DNA of 64,000 bases from CAWBRY01 sp963791295 (GTDB lineage: Bacteria; Bacteroidota; Bacteroidia; Chitinophagales; Chitinophagaceae). The position numbers and the translations under genes were made by a program. Under the pieces are notes generated by a model, which was given only the letters and a program-made list of their open reading frames with translations, was not told the DNA's origin and did not search any database. Position 1 is the stretch's first letter. Each line of letters opens with the position of its first letter. Shown one piece after another: positions 34,925 to 44,857 of the stretch. The DNA lies in assembly GCA_963791295.1 (NCBI GenBank), contig CAWBRY010000005.1:310001-374000 (forward strand), given 5' to 3'.

Positions 34925-37384
34925 TTAATTGTCTCCGCCTTTCTTTACGCGACTTGATTCATCATCGGCACCACCCGTTTTTCTCTTTTGACTATTTACT
35001 TTTCCTTTATTGAACCGATACGTAAAGCTTATGCTAGCAACGCGTGAGTCCCTTTTTTGCTGGAAAGCAGCATCGATATTGCTAAAGCGGCTTTCTCCTT
35101 TAATCTTTTGAGTGTATAGTATGTCGCGAACACTGATCCGCACAGAACCTTTTCCTTTCATGATCTGCTTGCTCAAGCCCATATTCATCATTCCAAATCC
35201 CTGGATCTTGAACACGCCCTCCACTCCCGGCGTTCTATAAAATCCGCTTAACTCTGCGGCCCAGGTCTTGGCGAACTTGAATTGGTTCGAAATATTGAAC
35301 ATAGCTGTAGTGGCGCCTGCACTGAAAGCATCTCCATTTACCACTCCCTCATAATGATTGCGATAAACATTAGCATATACATTAGCGCTCCACCATTTTT
35401 TCAGATCGCCGCCGGCATTGACAGAAAGACCGATTTGATTCTGGCTGGCAATATTTGATCTTTTGACAAATGTTTCATTCCGGGCCGTATTCTGCTCCAG
35501 CACTTCGGCTATAATATCAGTCGTATTAGAATAATTCAATGTAGTGGTCAGAAATCCTTTGAAGGTATGGCTCAACTCTACATTATGACTGAATTGCGGT
35601 CTGAGGTTAGGATTGCCTTGTTCGAAAGTATAACGGTCAAGAAAAAGAATAAAGGGATTCAGGTCTGCATAGTCAGGGCGGTTGATGCGTCGACCGTAAT
35701 TCAATATAAAGACGTTCTTTTGATTAGCAGAGTACTGAAGATAGAACGTAGGGAATAATTGGGTATAATGACGACTAAATTTCTCTCCAGTAGTTACCTG
35801 GTTCCCTTTCGCGTTGGTATTTTCAAGTCGCAGCCCTAACTGACCACTGAACTTCTTGCCGAGCGGGCGGCTATAGTTGACATAAGCTGCATTTACATTT
35901 TCATCATAAATAAAATGATTCGTGCGTCCGATATCCCGCACTCTTTGTCCATTCTGGATACTATCATATACTGCATCATTGTCCGTTGTCACAAAGCTGC
36001 TTTTCAGTCCTGCTTCGAATTTAGCGCCGTTCTTCAATGGGTGGCTGTAGTCAATCTTACCTGTATAGATCTTGATTTTTTGAGGAAGATTACCCATCAG
36101 CGTATCCGGCATCAATGTGGGCTGACCGGTGGCTGAATAGTAAGAATTGATCAATCTCTGGTTGTTACCATTCTTATAATCCAGATAATCTATATCTGCA
36201 GTGATTTCGCGGCCGGTTGAGTCGAATTCATGGCGAAAATTCAGATTGGTGCCGAAATTCTGCCACTTCTGATCGTTGGTTGTATGTGCGCGGGTTTCGC
36301 TTAATGGGACGCGGGCGGGATCTGAAATAAATACATCGCTGCTGTTATTAAAAATACCAGGATCTGAATAGCCATTGAGAACAATACCGAAAGTGGTTTT
36401 CTTCGATGCATAATAATCCAGGCCGATCTTGCCATTAAGGGATTTGTTTTGCTCCCGGATCTGGGAAAGCTGGTCAAAATGTGACCTGATCTCCTTAGTG
36501 CCGGCATCAATAAACTTTCTTTGGATAGAAAGGTCCTGAAAGTTCTTCCGGTTGCTATAACCAATATTGGTGAAAATATTCACCTTATTCTTACGGTAAT
36601 TGAAGTTCAACGATTCATTCCACCGGGGATAGCGTCCCTGGCCATATCCCAGGTTAATACTGCCATTGTATCCTAATTGCTTATTTTTTTTGGTCTTTAT
36701 GTTGATAACGCCGCTATTGCCCGACGCTTCATATTTGGCAGGTGGGTTCGTCATGATTTCCAACTGGTCCAACTGAGTCGCGGCCATATTGCGAAGAAGA
36801 TTTGCAAGGTCGTTGCCTGATAAATAAGTGGGGCGCCCGTCAATGTATACCTGGACGCCTGCCTTACCCTTGAGGCTGATATTTCCATCTTTGTCCACTG
36901 AAATACCAGGTGACTTTTCAAGCACTTCCATGGCTGTCGCTCCTACATTCGTCACCGCTGCATCGACATTTACAATGGTCCTGTCAAGCCTTTGCTCGAT
37001 CAATGGCTTTTTCGAAACTACGGTCACCCCGGCAATTGATTTCGCCTGGGGCACGAGTTCAATAGTCTTAAGAGTTACATTGCTGTTTGCTTCATTGATT
37101 TCAAAAATTTCTGAAAAACCCTTTTGGTGGCCCACGGCCGAGATGGAAACGAGATATTTTCCTTCCTGAATTTCTTCAAAAGCAAAATTTCCGCTGCGGT
37201 CCGCGACGCTCATCTTTGCTACCGTTGAATCCTTTGCTCTTAGTAAGGTAATTGTTGCAGATTCGATAGTCTTGGCACTTCCGTCGATAACCAAACCGCT
37301 AATTCGACCCAATTTGCCCTGTGAATATCCAACTAAAGAGCTGGAAATCAGTGCGATCGTCAACAGGGTCATTAATTTTCTCAT
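34925..37384 (-). CDS. Outer-membrane beta-barrel family receptor (TonB-dependent receptor-like), copy 1
   Basis: An 819-residue paralogue of the 32169-34640 protein. Signal peptide LLTIALISSSLVGYSQ; regulatory sandwich at about 25-110 (GRISGLVIDGSAKTIESATI); plug-like blocks EVLEKSPGISVDKDGNISLK and YEASGNSGVINIKTKKN; then the barrel, ending SISFTYRFNKGK, with a basic hydrophilic tail. Tail sequences differ between the copies. The gene lies 227 bp downstream of the LytTR regulator and 284 bp upstream of its paralogue, with a TACCTTTG element at 37428-37435 as its probable promoter. The adjacent two-component pair may control it; this is inference from order. Confidence 0.85.
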   Translation of the reverse strand: MRKLMTLLTIALISSSLVGYSQGKLGRISGLVIDGSAKTIESATITLLRAKDSTVAKMSVADRSGNFAFEEIQEGKYLVSISAVGHQKGFSEIFEINEANSNVTLKTIELVPQAKSIAGVTVVSKKPLIEQRLDRTIVNVDAAVTNVGATAMEVLEKSPGISVDKDGNISLKGKAGVQVYIDGRPTYLSGNDLANLLRNMAATQLDQLEIMTNPPAKYEASGNSGVINIKTKKNKQLGYNGSINLGYGQGRYPRWNESLNFNYRKNKVNIFTNIGYSNRKNFQDLSIQRKFIDAGTKEIRSHFDQLSQIREQNKSLNGKIGLDYYASKKTTFGIVLNGYSDPGIFNNSSDVFISDPARVPLSETRAHTTNDQKWQNFGTNLNFRHEFDSTGREITADIDYLDYKNGNNQRLINSYYSATGQPTLMPDTLMGNLPQKIKIYTGKIDYSHPLKNGAKFEAGLKSSFVTTDNDAVYDSIQNGQRVRDIGRTNHFIYDENVNAAYVNYSRPLGKKFSGQLGLRLENTNAKGNQVTTGEKFSRHYTQLFPTFYLQYSANQKNVFILNYGRRINRPDYADLNPFILFLDRYTFEQGNPNLRPQFSHNVELSHTFKGFLTTTLNYSNTTDIIAEVLEQNTARNETFVKRSNIASQNQIGLSVNAGGDLKKWWSANVYANVYRNHYEGVVNGDAFSAGATTAMFNISNQFKFAKTWAAELSGFYRTPGVEGVFKIQGFGMMNMGLSKQIMKGKGSVRISVRDILYTQKIKGESRFSNIDAAFQQKRDSRVASISFTYRFNKGKVNSQKRKTGGADDESSRVKKGGDN

Positions 37385-37427
37385 TTTACTTATTTTTTAT
37401 TAGTACTTGATTTTAATTATTACAGTT

Positions 37428-37435
37428 CAAAGGTA
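37428..37435 (-). promoter_or_regulatory. -7 box before receptor copy 1
   Basis: TACCTTTG on the minus strand, 43 nt before the ATG. A TTTG at 37450-37453 is only 14 nt away, shorter than the usual 19-20, so the -33 is doubtful. Confidence 0.5.
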
Positions 37436-37611
37436 GGTACTATGTAATGCAAAGAACATTGTTTTATATTGAACGGTTAAATTTGCTGATGATCGGTGCA
37501 AGCATGGCACCAGTGTGACGCCGGTAGGAAAATCCTGGTTACAGTCTCGCTGTTTTTTCTGACAAGTGGCAACCAAGCGGCATAAATGGGAGGATTCGGC
37601 CCAGATTGACC

Positions 37612-38376
37612 TTAAAGTCCGAATTCCGAACGGATCTCGTCGTGATAGGTGCGACCGGAAGTGATGTGTGTAGCGGATTTGTCTTCCATAACAAATAAAT
37701 AGCGGCTATTGAAATGCCGGTGCATTTCCTTGATCCTCTCCTTATTTATTATATAGGATTTATGAACCCTCTGAAATTGAGCGGGCAGTTTCTCCAAAAG
37801 AGTATTAAGGCTCTGATCGGTCAGATGTTTCTGACCATCCCGGGTAAACACGAACACATATTTATCCTGGGCTTCCATGTAAACAATATTGTCGTATCGT
37901 AAAAGAATGATCCGGTCGCCCGTCCTGATCGGAAGAGCAGTAGCTTTTTGGGGCGCTTTGAATTGTTGAATGATCTGCTGTAACCCATGGACGTCAATCG
38001 GAGCGCTTACTTTCCCGAATTCCTTCAGTTTACCAATACTCTGCTGAAGTCTTTCTTCTTTGATCGGTTTTAGCAAATAGTCAATGGAAAATGATTCAAA
38101 GGCCTTTATTGCATACTGTTCATATGCGGTGGTGAAAATGATATTGGGCTTATGATTTATTTTCTCAATTACTTCAAATCCGGTGAGATCCGGCATCTGG
38201 ATATCGAGAAATATCAATCCCGGTTTCAATTCTTCAATCTTTTCAATGGCTTCTCTCCCACTTCCGGCTTCGGCGATGACTTCAACGGTATCCTGATGCT
38301 GTTCCAGTAAATTCTTCATCAGCCTACGTGCGGCCGGTTCATCGTCGATGACAATGGTCTTAAATACCGGGTTCAT
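37612..38376 (-). CDS. LytTR-family response regulator
   Basis: A 254-residue regulator. The receiver domain (about 6-120) has the acidic pair D11-D12, the phosphoacceptor D58 in IFLDIQMPDLTGF, the Thr of TTAYEQYA and the Lys of YLLKPIKEERL. A LytTR DNA-binding domain fills about 148-252, with IVYMEAQDKYVFVFTRDG and FQRVHKSYIINKERI. LytTR regulators bind paired short repeats upstream of target genes, often envelope or signalling functions. Its start overlaps the histidine kinase gene by 17 bp. It lies directly upstream of the receptor pair on the same strand. Confidence 0.95.
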   Translation of the reverse strand: MNPVFKTIVIDDEPAARRLMKNLLEQHQDTVEVIAEAGSGREAIEKIEELKPGLIFLDIQMPDLTGFEVIEKINHKPNIIFTTAYEQYAIKAFESFSIDYLLKPIKEERLQQSIGKLKEFGKVSAPIDVHGLQQIIQQFKAPQKATALPIRTGDRIILLRYDNIVYMEAQDKYVFVFTRDGQKHLTDQSLNTLLEKLPAQFQRVHKSYIINKERIKEMHRHFNSRYLFVMEDKSATHITSGRTYHDEIRSEFGL

Positions 38377-39517
38377 TTTTCATTAGTTTATGAATTTGAA
38401 TAAAGACTTTCTTTTCCGGATCGTTGACAAAATGAACTTCATATTCATTAGGAAAGAGCAGGTCCAGTTTGTCATAGATACTTTTAACACCGTAGCCGGG
38501 AGTGAGCTCATTTGGAAACTCAGGCCCATTATCTGCAACTATTAACTCTAACCCATTGTTCTTTCTCCTGATCGCAATATTTATCTGGGTTATCTTACCG
38601 GTAGCTTTCAGGCCGTGTTTAACGGCGTTTTCAACGACGGGTTGCAATACAAACCGGGGCAGCAGATAATGATCAATATCGGGATCCACATGAATTGCAT
38701 AATTCAATTTGTCTTCAAATCTTATTTTTTCAATCTGGAGATAAACCTCTGCCATTTCTACCTCGTCCCTCACCGTTGAGTAATTGTTTTCGCTGTAGTT
38801 AATGCTGTACCGGAAGAGATCGGCCAATGCAACCGTCATTTTCCTCGCCTTCTTGCCGTCGGTAATGGACAGGTCAGCAATGGAGTTTAATGCATTATAC
38901 AGGAAGTGCGGGTTGATCTTGGAATGAAGGGCTTCCAGTTCTGCCTTTGTTTTCAATTCCCGAAGCAGCGTGACCTCCAATTCCTTTTCATTCAGCTTCC
39001 GTTTGCGTTCGAGGTCAACATAATTCATCGTGACATAGGTAAGTCCGGCCATACAGCCGGTGTAGAAGCTGAATAATATTACAAACTGAAGACTCTTAAA
39101 TGAACCATTATTGAAAAGAAAATTCACCCCTATAGATATAATTATAGTGCACAGTATAATGGTGGCCAGGATGATCCCCATTCTTTTTTTAAATGGCGCG
39201 TTTTTCGTGACCGGGTGCCTGGCTACGATATTTGAAATATTAAAGACAAATAGCACCTCTACCGTCACTCCCGCCGACTGAAGTAAGAAAAAACGAATGG
39301 CCTCATTTTGAGAGAGGAAATCGGGATGGGTGGGAAGAACGCAAAACACAAAACAGATCGCAATGAGCCAGACGACAATGTTTTTCCTAAGCAGCTCATT
39401 CTTAATCTGGCGACGGAAGAGGCGTTTAAAATTGGCAAGCAAATACAATCCCACGAGCAGCATCAGCATGGAGATCAAGACCAGGATGAGCAGAGAATGG
39501 AAATGTCCGTCCTTCAT
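38360..39517 (-). CDS. LytS/YehU-type sensor histidine kinase
   Basis: A 385-residue membrane kinase. About five hydrophobic helices occupy residues 8-165, with short loops and no large sensor domain. A coiled stretch (about 167-195) leads to the His_kinase domain with HSKINPHFLYNALNSIADL (phosphoacceptor His) and the C-terminal ATPase with LQPVVENAVKHGLK (N box) and VADNGPEF (G box). The substrate signal is unknown; such kinases sense changes in the membrane or small molecules. It overlaps its partner regulator by 17 bp. Confidence 0.93.
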   Translation of the reverse strand: MKDGHFHSLLILVLISMLMLLVGLYLLANFKRLFRRQIKNELLRKNIVVWLIAICFVFCVLPTHPDFLSQNEAIRFFLLQSAGVTVEVLFVFNISNIVARHPVTKNAPFKKRMGIILATIILCTIIISIGVNFLFNNGSFKSLQFVILFSFYTGCMAGLTYVTMNYVDLERKRKLNEKELEVTLLRELKTKAELEALHSKINPHFLYNALNSIADLSITDGKKARKMTVALADLFRYSINYSENNYSTVRDEVEMAEVYLQIEKIRFEDKLNYAIHVDPDIDHYLLPRFVLQPVVENAVKHGLKATGKITQINIAIRRKNNGLELIVADNGPEFPNELTPGYGVKSIYDKLDLLFPNEYEVHFVNDPEKKVFIQIHKLMKNEPGI

Positions 39518-39617
39518 AAAATAGCAAATTATGAAATCAAGAGGTGAAATGCCTTAGCCTTTCGTGAACCGGCAGTTTTCATGCGTGAACTATTTATATT
39601 GCATGCAAATTGAATGA

Positions 39618-40655
39618 ATGCTGATTGACTTCAGATCGGATACAGTGACCAGGCCTGGGAAAGAAATGTTGTCGGCCATGATGGAGGCGAAGGTGGGAGA
39701 TGACGTTTATGGAGAAGATCCTTCGATCAATGAATTGGAATCCCTGCTTGCTGCGAAGTTTGGAATGGAAGAGGGATTATTTTGCCCCTCGGGCACCATG
39801 ACCAACCAGATAGCCATCAAATGCCATACTCAACCAGGGGATGAGGTGATCTGCGACGAATTAGCGCATGTTTATCAATATGAAGGAGGTGGCATCTCTT
39901 TTAATTCAGGAGCTTCAGTAAAATTATTAAAAGGGGACAGAGGAAGGATCAATTCCGCGCAGGTATTGTCCTCCATCAATCCGGAGGACGACCACCGGGC
40001 ACATACTAGCCTCGTCTGCCTGGAAAACACCAGCAATCGCGGAGGGGGAAGCTGTTACGATTTTCAGGAAATTTTGAAGATCGCAGCAGTCTGCCGAAAT
40101 AATCAATTGCTTTTTCATTTGGATGGAGCGCGCCTTTGGAATGCGCTGATAGCTAAAAACGAACAGCCAAAAGATTATGGTGACATATTTGATAGCATAT
40201 CCGTGTGCCTTAGTAAAGGTTTGGGTTGCCCCGCGGGAAGTGTATTGTTGGGCAACCGCGATTTCATCCGAAAAGGAAGAAGAATTAGGAAATTATTTGG
40301 AGGCGGCATGCGTCAGGCCGGATTCCTGGCTGCGGCGGGACTATATGCATTGAAAAATAATATTGAACGCCTGGCAGAAGATCACGTGCGAGCCCGCAGA
40401 CTTGCTGAGGTGATCGCGGGGAAAAATTTTGTAAAAGAAGTTTTACCGGTGGAGACAAATATCATCCTGTTCGACTTAAAGGAATCTCTCAATGGAAAAA
40501 GCGGGTCAATGACATCAGATGAGTTAGTTGAAAAGCTAAAAGAAAAATCCATTCTAAGCTATGCCATCTCGCCTCTTCGCGTAAGGTTGATCACCCATCT
40601 GGATATTTCGGACAAGATGATCGACGAGAGCATCCGTGTATTTAATCAATTATAG
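39618..40655 (+). CDS. Low-specificity L-threonine aldolase
   Basis: A 345-residue PLP enzyme of fold type I. Conserved blocks are IDFRSDTVTRPGKEMLSAM at the start, CPSGTMTNQIAIKCH, ICDELAHVYQYEGGG, LHFDGARLWNA-like LFHLDGARLWNALI (Asp binding the PLP nitrogen) and VCLSKGLGCPAGSVLLG with the Schiff-base Lys. It splits threonine or allo-threonine into glycine and acetaldehyde. The reading frame is intact. The broken pgi gene begins 12 nt downstream and was probably co-transcribed. Confidence 0.93.
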   Translation: MLIDFRSDTVTRPGKEMLSAMMEAKVGDDVYGEDPSINELESLLAAKFGMEEGLFCPSGTMTNQIAIKCHTQPGDEVICDELAHVYQYEGGGISFNSGASVKLLKGDRGRINSAQVLSSINPEDDHRAHTSLVCLENTSNRGGGSCYDFQEILKIAAVCRNNQLLFHLDGARLWNALIAKNEQPKDYGDIFDSISVCLSKGLGCPAGSVLLGNRDFIRKGRRIRKLFGGGMRQAGFLAAAGLYALKNNIERLAEDHVRARRLAEVIAGKNFVKEVLPVETNIILFDLKESLNGKSGSMTSDELVEKLKEKSILSYAISPLRVRLITHLDISDKMIDESIRVFNQL

Positions 40656-40667
40656 AATTCATCATTT

Positions 40668-42357
40668 ATGCTTCCAACAATCAATCCTACAAGTACCAAG
40701 GCCTGGAAAGAGCTTCAACAGCATTTTGGCGAGATGAAGAGCGTTCACATGCGTGAACTATTCCGTAGTGATCCGGACCGGTTCAAAAAGTTCTCGCTAC
40801 ATAACCAGGACCTGGTTTTTGATTATTCCAAGAATATTTTGAATGAAAGGACCCGCCAATTACTCCTGGACCTGGCTCAGGAATGTCGCGTGAAAGAATC
40901 CATTAAAGCCCTTTTTGCAGGAGATATCATCAATGGCACAGAAAACCGGTCAGTTCTGCATGTAGCTCTACGCAATTTTTCCAACCAGCCCATTTATTCA
41001 GAAGGAAGGACGTAATGCCGGATGTAAGAAAAGTGCTTCGCAAAATGAAAAACTTTGTAGCATGCGATCCACAGCGGCAAATTGAGGGGCTATACCGGCA
41101 AACGCATCCGGTATATTGTCAATATCGGAATTGGCGGTAGTGATCTCGGTCCTATGATGGTGACGGAAGCGTTAAAACCTTATTGGGAAAAGGATATGGA
41201 AGCGCTATTTTGTTTCCAATGTCGATGGCACGCATATTGCCGAAACACTTAAAAAAGTAAACCCAGAACGAACTTTGTTCCTCATTGCTTCTAAAACATT
41301 CACGACACAGGAAACCATGACCAATGCACATACTGCGAGGGACTGGTTTTTGAAAAAAGCGAAGGATGAAAAACATATTGCCAAACATTTTGTAGCCTTA
41401 TCGACCAATGAAAAAGAAGTCGTGAAATTCGGAATCGATAAAAAGAACATGTTTGAGTTTTGGGATTGGGTAGGCGGACGTTATTCGCTTTGGAGCGCGA
41501 TCGGCTTATCCATTGCACTGACGATTGGCTATGAAAATTTTGAATCACTGTTAAAAGGCGCCCACGAGACAGATAAACATTTTCAGTAAACGGATTTTGA
41601 GAAGAATATTCCGGTATTCATGGCTCTCGTAGGGCTTTGGTATACTAATTTCTTTGGTTCGCAAACAGAAGCTATCCTTCCTTACGATCAATACATGCAT
41701 CGCTTTCCCGCCTATTTTCAGCAGGGCAATATGGAAAGCAATGGGAAATCAGTTGACCGAAATGGCGAACATGTGGAATATTCAACCGGTCCAGTCATTT
41801 GGGGAGAACCCGGCACCAATGGGCAACATGCATTTTATCAATTGATACACCAGGGTACACTTCTAATACCGTGCGGATTTTATTGCTCCGGCACAATCCC
41901 ACAATCCCATCGGTGACCATCATCCAAAATTACTTTCCAATTTTTTTGCGCAAACAGAAGCATTGATGAATGGAAAAACTGAAGCAGAGGCAGGAAAGGA
42001 ATTGGAGAAACAGGGACTGACGGCAGAAGAGATTGCGCGGTTAATGCCTTACAAAGTTTTTTCTGGAAACAGACCTACTAATTCATTTATCCTGAAAAAG
42101 ATAACGCCATTCACAGTCTCGGTCAACTGATCGCTTATTATGAGCATAAAATATTTGTGCAGGGAGTGATTTGGAATATTTACAGCTTTGATCAATGGGG
42201 TGTGGAATTGGGAAAGCAACTGGCAAATAAGATATTGCCCGAATTGGAGACCGATCAAACGGAATTGAATCATGACTCTTCAACCAATGGGTTGATCAAC
42301 GCGTATAGACTATTTCGCCGGGATAATCCAAAAAAAAGGCCCGAACACGGGCCATAA
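40668..42357 (+). pseudogene. pgi: Glucose-6-phosphate isomerase, frameshifted
   Basis: The locus encodes nearly all of a Pgi of usual length (about 550 residues) but in broken frames. The start MLPTINPTSTKAWKEL is intact to about 41010. Then come frame changes near 41012 and 41060, an extra T near 41209 (after KDMEALF), an in-frame TAA at 41587-41589 between HFQ and TDFEKNIPV, an extra G near 41876 (IPC/DFIAPAQ) and a lost base near 42108. Family motifs survive on each side: VNIGIGGSDLGPMMV, SKTFTTQETM, GGRYSLWSAIG and LIAYYEHKIFVQG. Either the gene is decaying, or this is poor consensus sequence; the even spread of single-base events favours the latter. The 3' reading frame runs into the terminator hairpin at 42337-42352, so the true stop is probably earlier. 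Confidence 0.85.
42330..42352. terminator. Bidirectional terminator between pgi and the DUF3276 gene
   Basis: GGCCCG/CGGGCC (42337-42342 with 42347-42352) with loop AACA. Seven or more A residues precede it, giving a T-run for the minus-strand gene, and ATAACATTTTT follows on the plus side. Confidence 0.75.
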
Positions 42358-42377
42358 CATTTTTCTCAAGCACTTGA

Positions 42378-42851
42378 CTACCATTTATCTACCTCTTCCT
42401 CGGATGTAGAGGTCCGGATGTTTTCCGAATCCACTTTTACTTCTTTCTCCGGTGCAGGTGTAATATCTCCCAGTTCAGGTTCCACCGCGGTGGTTGTGGC
42501 GGCCTGAAGGACCACTTCATCGTTGTGAGTAGCATCCGACATGCTCACTTCATCATGAACTTCATCATGGTTGAATGCATCAAAGTCGAAGTCGGGCATC
42601 AGCTCCGTCTTCACGTAGTCGACTGCTTCGTTCAGTGCCTTAATAAACTTATTAAAATCTTCTTTATAGAGGAAAATTTTGTGTCGGTCATACCCATTAT
42701 CATCAAATCGTTTACTGCTTTCTGTAATGGTCAGGTAATAGTCATTACCCCGGGTAGCTCTTACATCAAAAAAATAAGTCCTTCTTTTGCCTGCACGAAT
42801 TCTTTTGCTGTAAATGCTTTCCATTTTCTTGTCATTATTCTCGTTCGCCAC
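42378..42851 (-). CDS. DUF3276 (PUR-alpha-like) nucleic-acid-binding protein
   Basis: A 157-residue protein. The N-terminal half (about 10-85) is a single PUR-type domain with SKRIRAGKRRTYFFDVRAT, NDYYLTITESSKRF and RHKIFLYKEDFNKFIKAL, the three strands and helix of DUF3276. The rest is an acidic, Glu/Asp/Thr-rich tail that is probably disordered. Related Borrelia and Bacteroidota proteins bind single-stranded DNA or RNA. The reading frame is intact inside the otherwise frameshifted stretch. A good promoter lies at 42932-42962. Confidence 0.9.
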   Translation of the reverse strand: MANENNDKKMESIYSKRIRAGKRRTYFFDVRATRGNDYYLTITESSKRFDDNGYDRHKIFLYKEDFNKFIKALNEAVDYVKTELMPDFDFDAFNHDEVHDEVSMSDATHNDEVVLQAATTTAVEPELGDITPAPEKEVKVDSENIRTSTSEEEVDKW

Positions 42852-42931
42852 GTTATTTTTTTTAGCAGTTAATAAATTGGTTAAAGTTATTCATAGGCGG
42901 CTCCCAGGGAAACAACCCCCTGTGGAAGTCA

Positions 42932-42962
42932 CAAATATATAGATGTTTTTGAAACAGCCAAA
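42932..42962 (-). promoter_or_regulatory. Promoter of the DUF3276 gene
   Basis: On the minus strand TTTG (42959-42962), a 19-nt spacer and TATATTTG (42932-42939) match the Bacteroidota -33/-7 consensus, about 80 nt before the ATG at 42851. Confidence 0.7.
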
Positions 42963-42970
42963 TCCTAAAG

Positions 42971-44809
42971 TCAGCCTTCTGGTTCCTGGCTATAGTCCTG
43001 TTCTTGTTGCCTTGCATAGAGGCCGGCATAGTAGCCGTTATGGTCGATCAATTCCTGGTGATTGCCCTCTTCTACGATAATTCCCTCCTCCAGTACCACT
43101 ATCTTGTCAAACTGAAGAGGGAAAAAATACGATGGGTAATAATAATCGCCGTTTTGTCTGATAGGTATTCATTTAGATTGGCAATGATTTCTTTTTCTGT
43201 CTTTGCATCCACGGAACTCAGGCAATCATCAAAAATGACCAGATTCGGTTCCTTGATCAGGGCGCGAGCGATGGAGATCCGTTGTTTTTGTCCACCGCTG
43301 AGCGTAACTCCGCTTTCCCCAATCATGGTTTCGTAATTTTCGGAAAATCCCTGTATTTCCTTGTCCACATTGGCTTGCGTGGCCGCGTTTTCAACAGCCG
43401 GCTTTAGCGCATCCTGCAATCCAAAACGGATATTATTCTCCACCGTTTCACTGAATAAGAAAACATCCTGCGGCACATAACTGATCTGTTCCCGAAGTCT
43501 ATCCAAATTAGATCCGGTGAATGTCGACTCCTTCCAATTGAATGCTTCCGCTGGTAGCATCATACATGCGCAATAGTAGTTGAGCAATGGTTGTTTTGCC
43601 GCTTCCGGTCCGCCCTACAATCGCCACTTTTTCTCCTTTTTTGATATGGCAATTGAAATTCTTCAATGCTTGAATGCCCGTATGCGGATAAATAAAATCG
43701 ACATTTTCAAAAAGAATATTTCCCTGTATGGCGATATCACAGGCGGACTGGTATTGCCGATTGTCGGTTCTGTCTGCAAAAATTCATTGATCCTTTTTTG
43801 TGAAGCTGCTGCCCGCTGGATCATACTGGCGGTCAGCCGATGGCGCTTACCGGGAAAGTGAGCATGTTGATATACATCACAAATTCGACGATGGTATCGA
43901 TGCCAATATTTCCGACGCCATTTATATAATACAATCCTCCGATCATGATAGTGATGAGGGTGCTTATTCCTATCAACAAAGTAATAGAAGGAAAATAAAT
44001 GGCTTCTACTTTTGCCAGCCCAATCGCATTTTTTCTATACTCTTCACTGTTCCTGGTAAAAAATCCGAGCATGGCTTTTTCCTGCACAAACGATTTGATC
44101 ACCCGGATACCCGAATAAGATTCCTGGGCATTGGTAGTAAGATCGGAAAGGGAGGCCTGTATTCGTTCACTTTTTTTGTTGATGCTATTATTCACATAAT
44201 AAATCGTCACGGCCAGGATGGGAAGCGGCGCCAATACATAAAGGGTAACATCTGATCTCGTTTCAACATAAAGAATACGCTCAAGGAAATAACTGCCACG
44301 AGGTTGACCAGATACATGATAGCCGGGCCAGTGAACATTCTCACGCGACTCACATCTTCGGCAATACGGTTCATCAGGTCGCCGGTATTGTGTGTTTTAT
44401 AAAATGCAGTATCTAGCTGTTGATAATGTTCATACACTTCATTCTTCTGATCAAATTCAATGTGACGGCTCATCACAATAATGGTTTGCCGCATCAGGAA
44501 AAGGAAAAATCCGCGCAAAAGGGCCAATAAAAGAATAGTAATGCCGCAAAGTGCAACAACTTTTGACACTCCGGAAATGCCTTCCACCTCGTGAGTAAAT
44601 TTTTGAACAAGGACATCATAGTCCGGCGGCACCTGTTTGGGACGATAGCCGGGCAGGTTGAGCGACTTCTGAACAAAGTCGATTACAAACCCGGTAACCT
44701 GGGGTGTCAGTACGTTGAAGTAGTTGGAGAGAAAAACAAATAATAATCCAATTCCCAGCCGGACACGGTACTTCCAAAAATATTTATTGAGCGCGCCTAA
44801 GTGCTTCAA
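42971..44809 (-). pseudogene. ABC exporter (MsbA-like half-transporter), frameshifted
   Basis: A locus of about 612 codons for a half-size ABC exporter. The membrane domain begins MKHLGALNKYFWKYRVRLGI with six expected helices. The ATPase domain has Walker A GRTGSGKTT, Q-loop YVPQDVFLFS, signature LSGGQKQRISIA and Walker B LVIFDD, then H-loop ITHR. Four single-base events break it: near 44255 (before APLPILAV), near 43840 (a lost G at AIGWTASM), near 43513 (an extra T at DIHRIN) and near 43110 (before the final VVLEEG). Read through, it is a full-length lipid or drug exporter that works as a homodimer. A TAAATTTG -7-like element lies just upstream at 44826-44833. Confidence 0.85.
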
Positions 44810-44825
44810 ACAATTTGTTTGTTTG

Positions 44826-44833
44826 CAAATTTA
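44826..44833 (-). promoter_or_regulatory. -7-like element before the ABC exporter
   Basis: TAAATTTG on the minus strand, 16 nt before ATG 44809. No clear -33 TTTG. Confidence 0.4.
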
Positions 44834-44857
44834 GTCTAAATAGTAGGAGATAACTTC

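Noticed and set aside
32169..37384. Calling the receptor pair a polysaccharide utilisation locus
   Set aside because: No SusD-like gene, glycoside hydrolase or anti-sigma factor adjoins, and the receptors are of the barrel-family-3 type rather than SusC.
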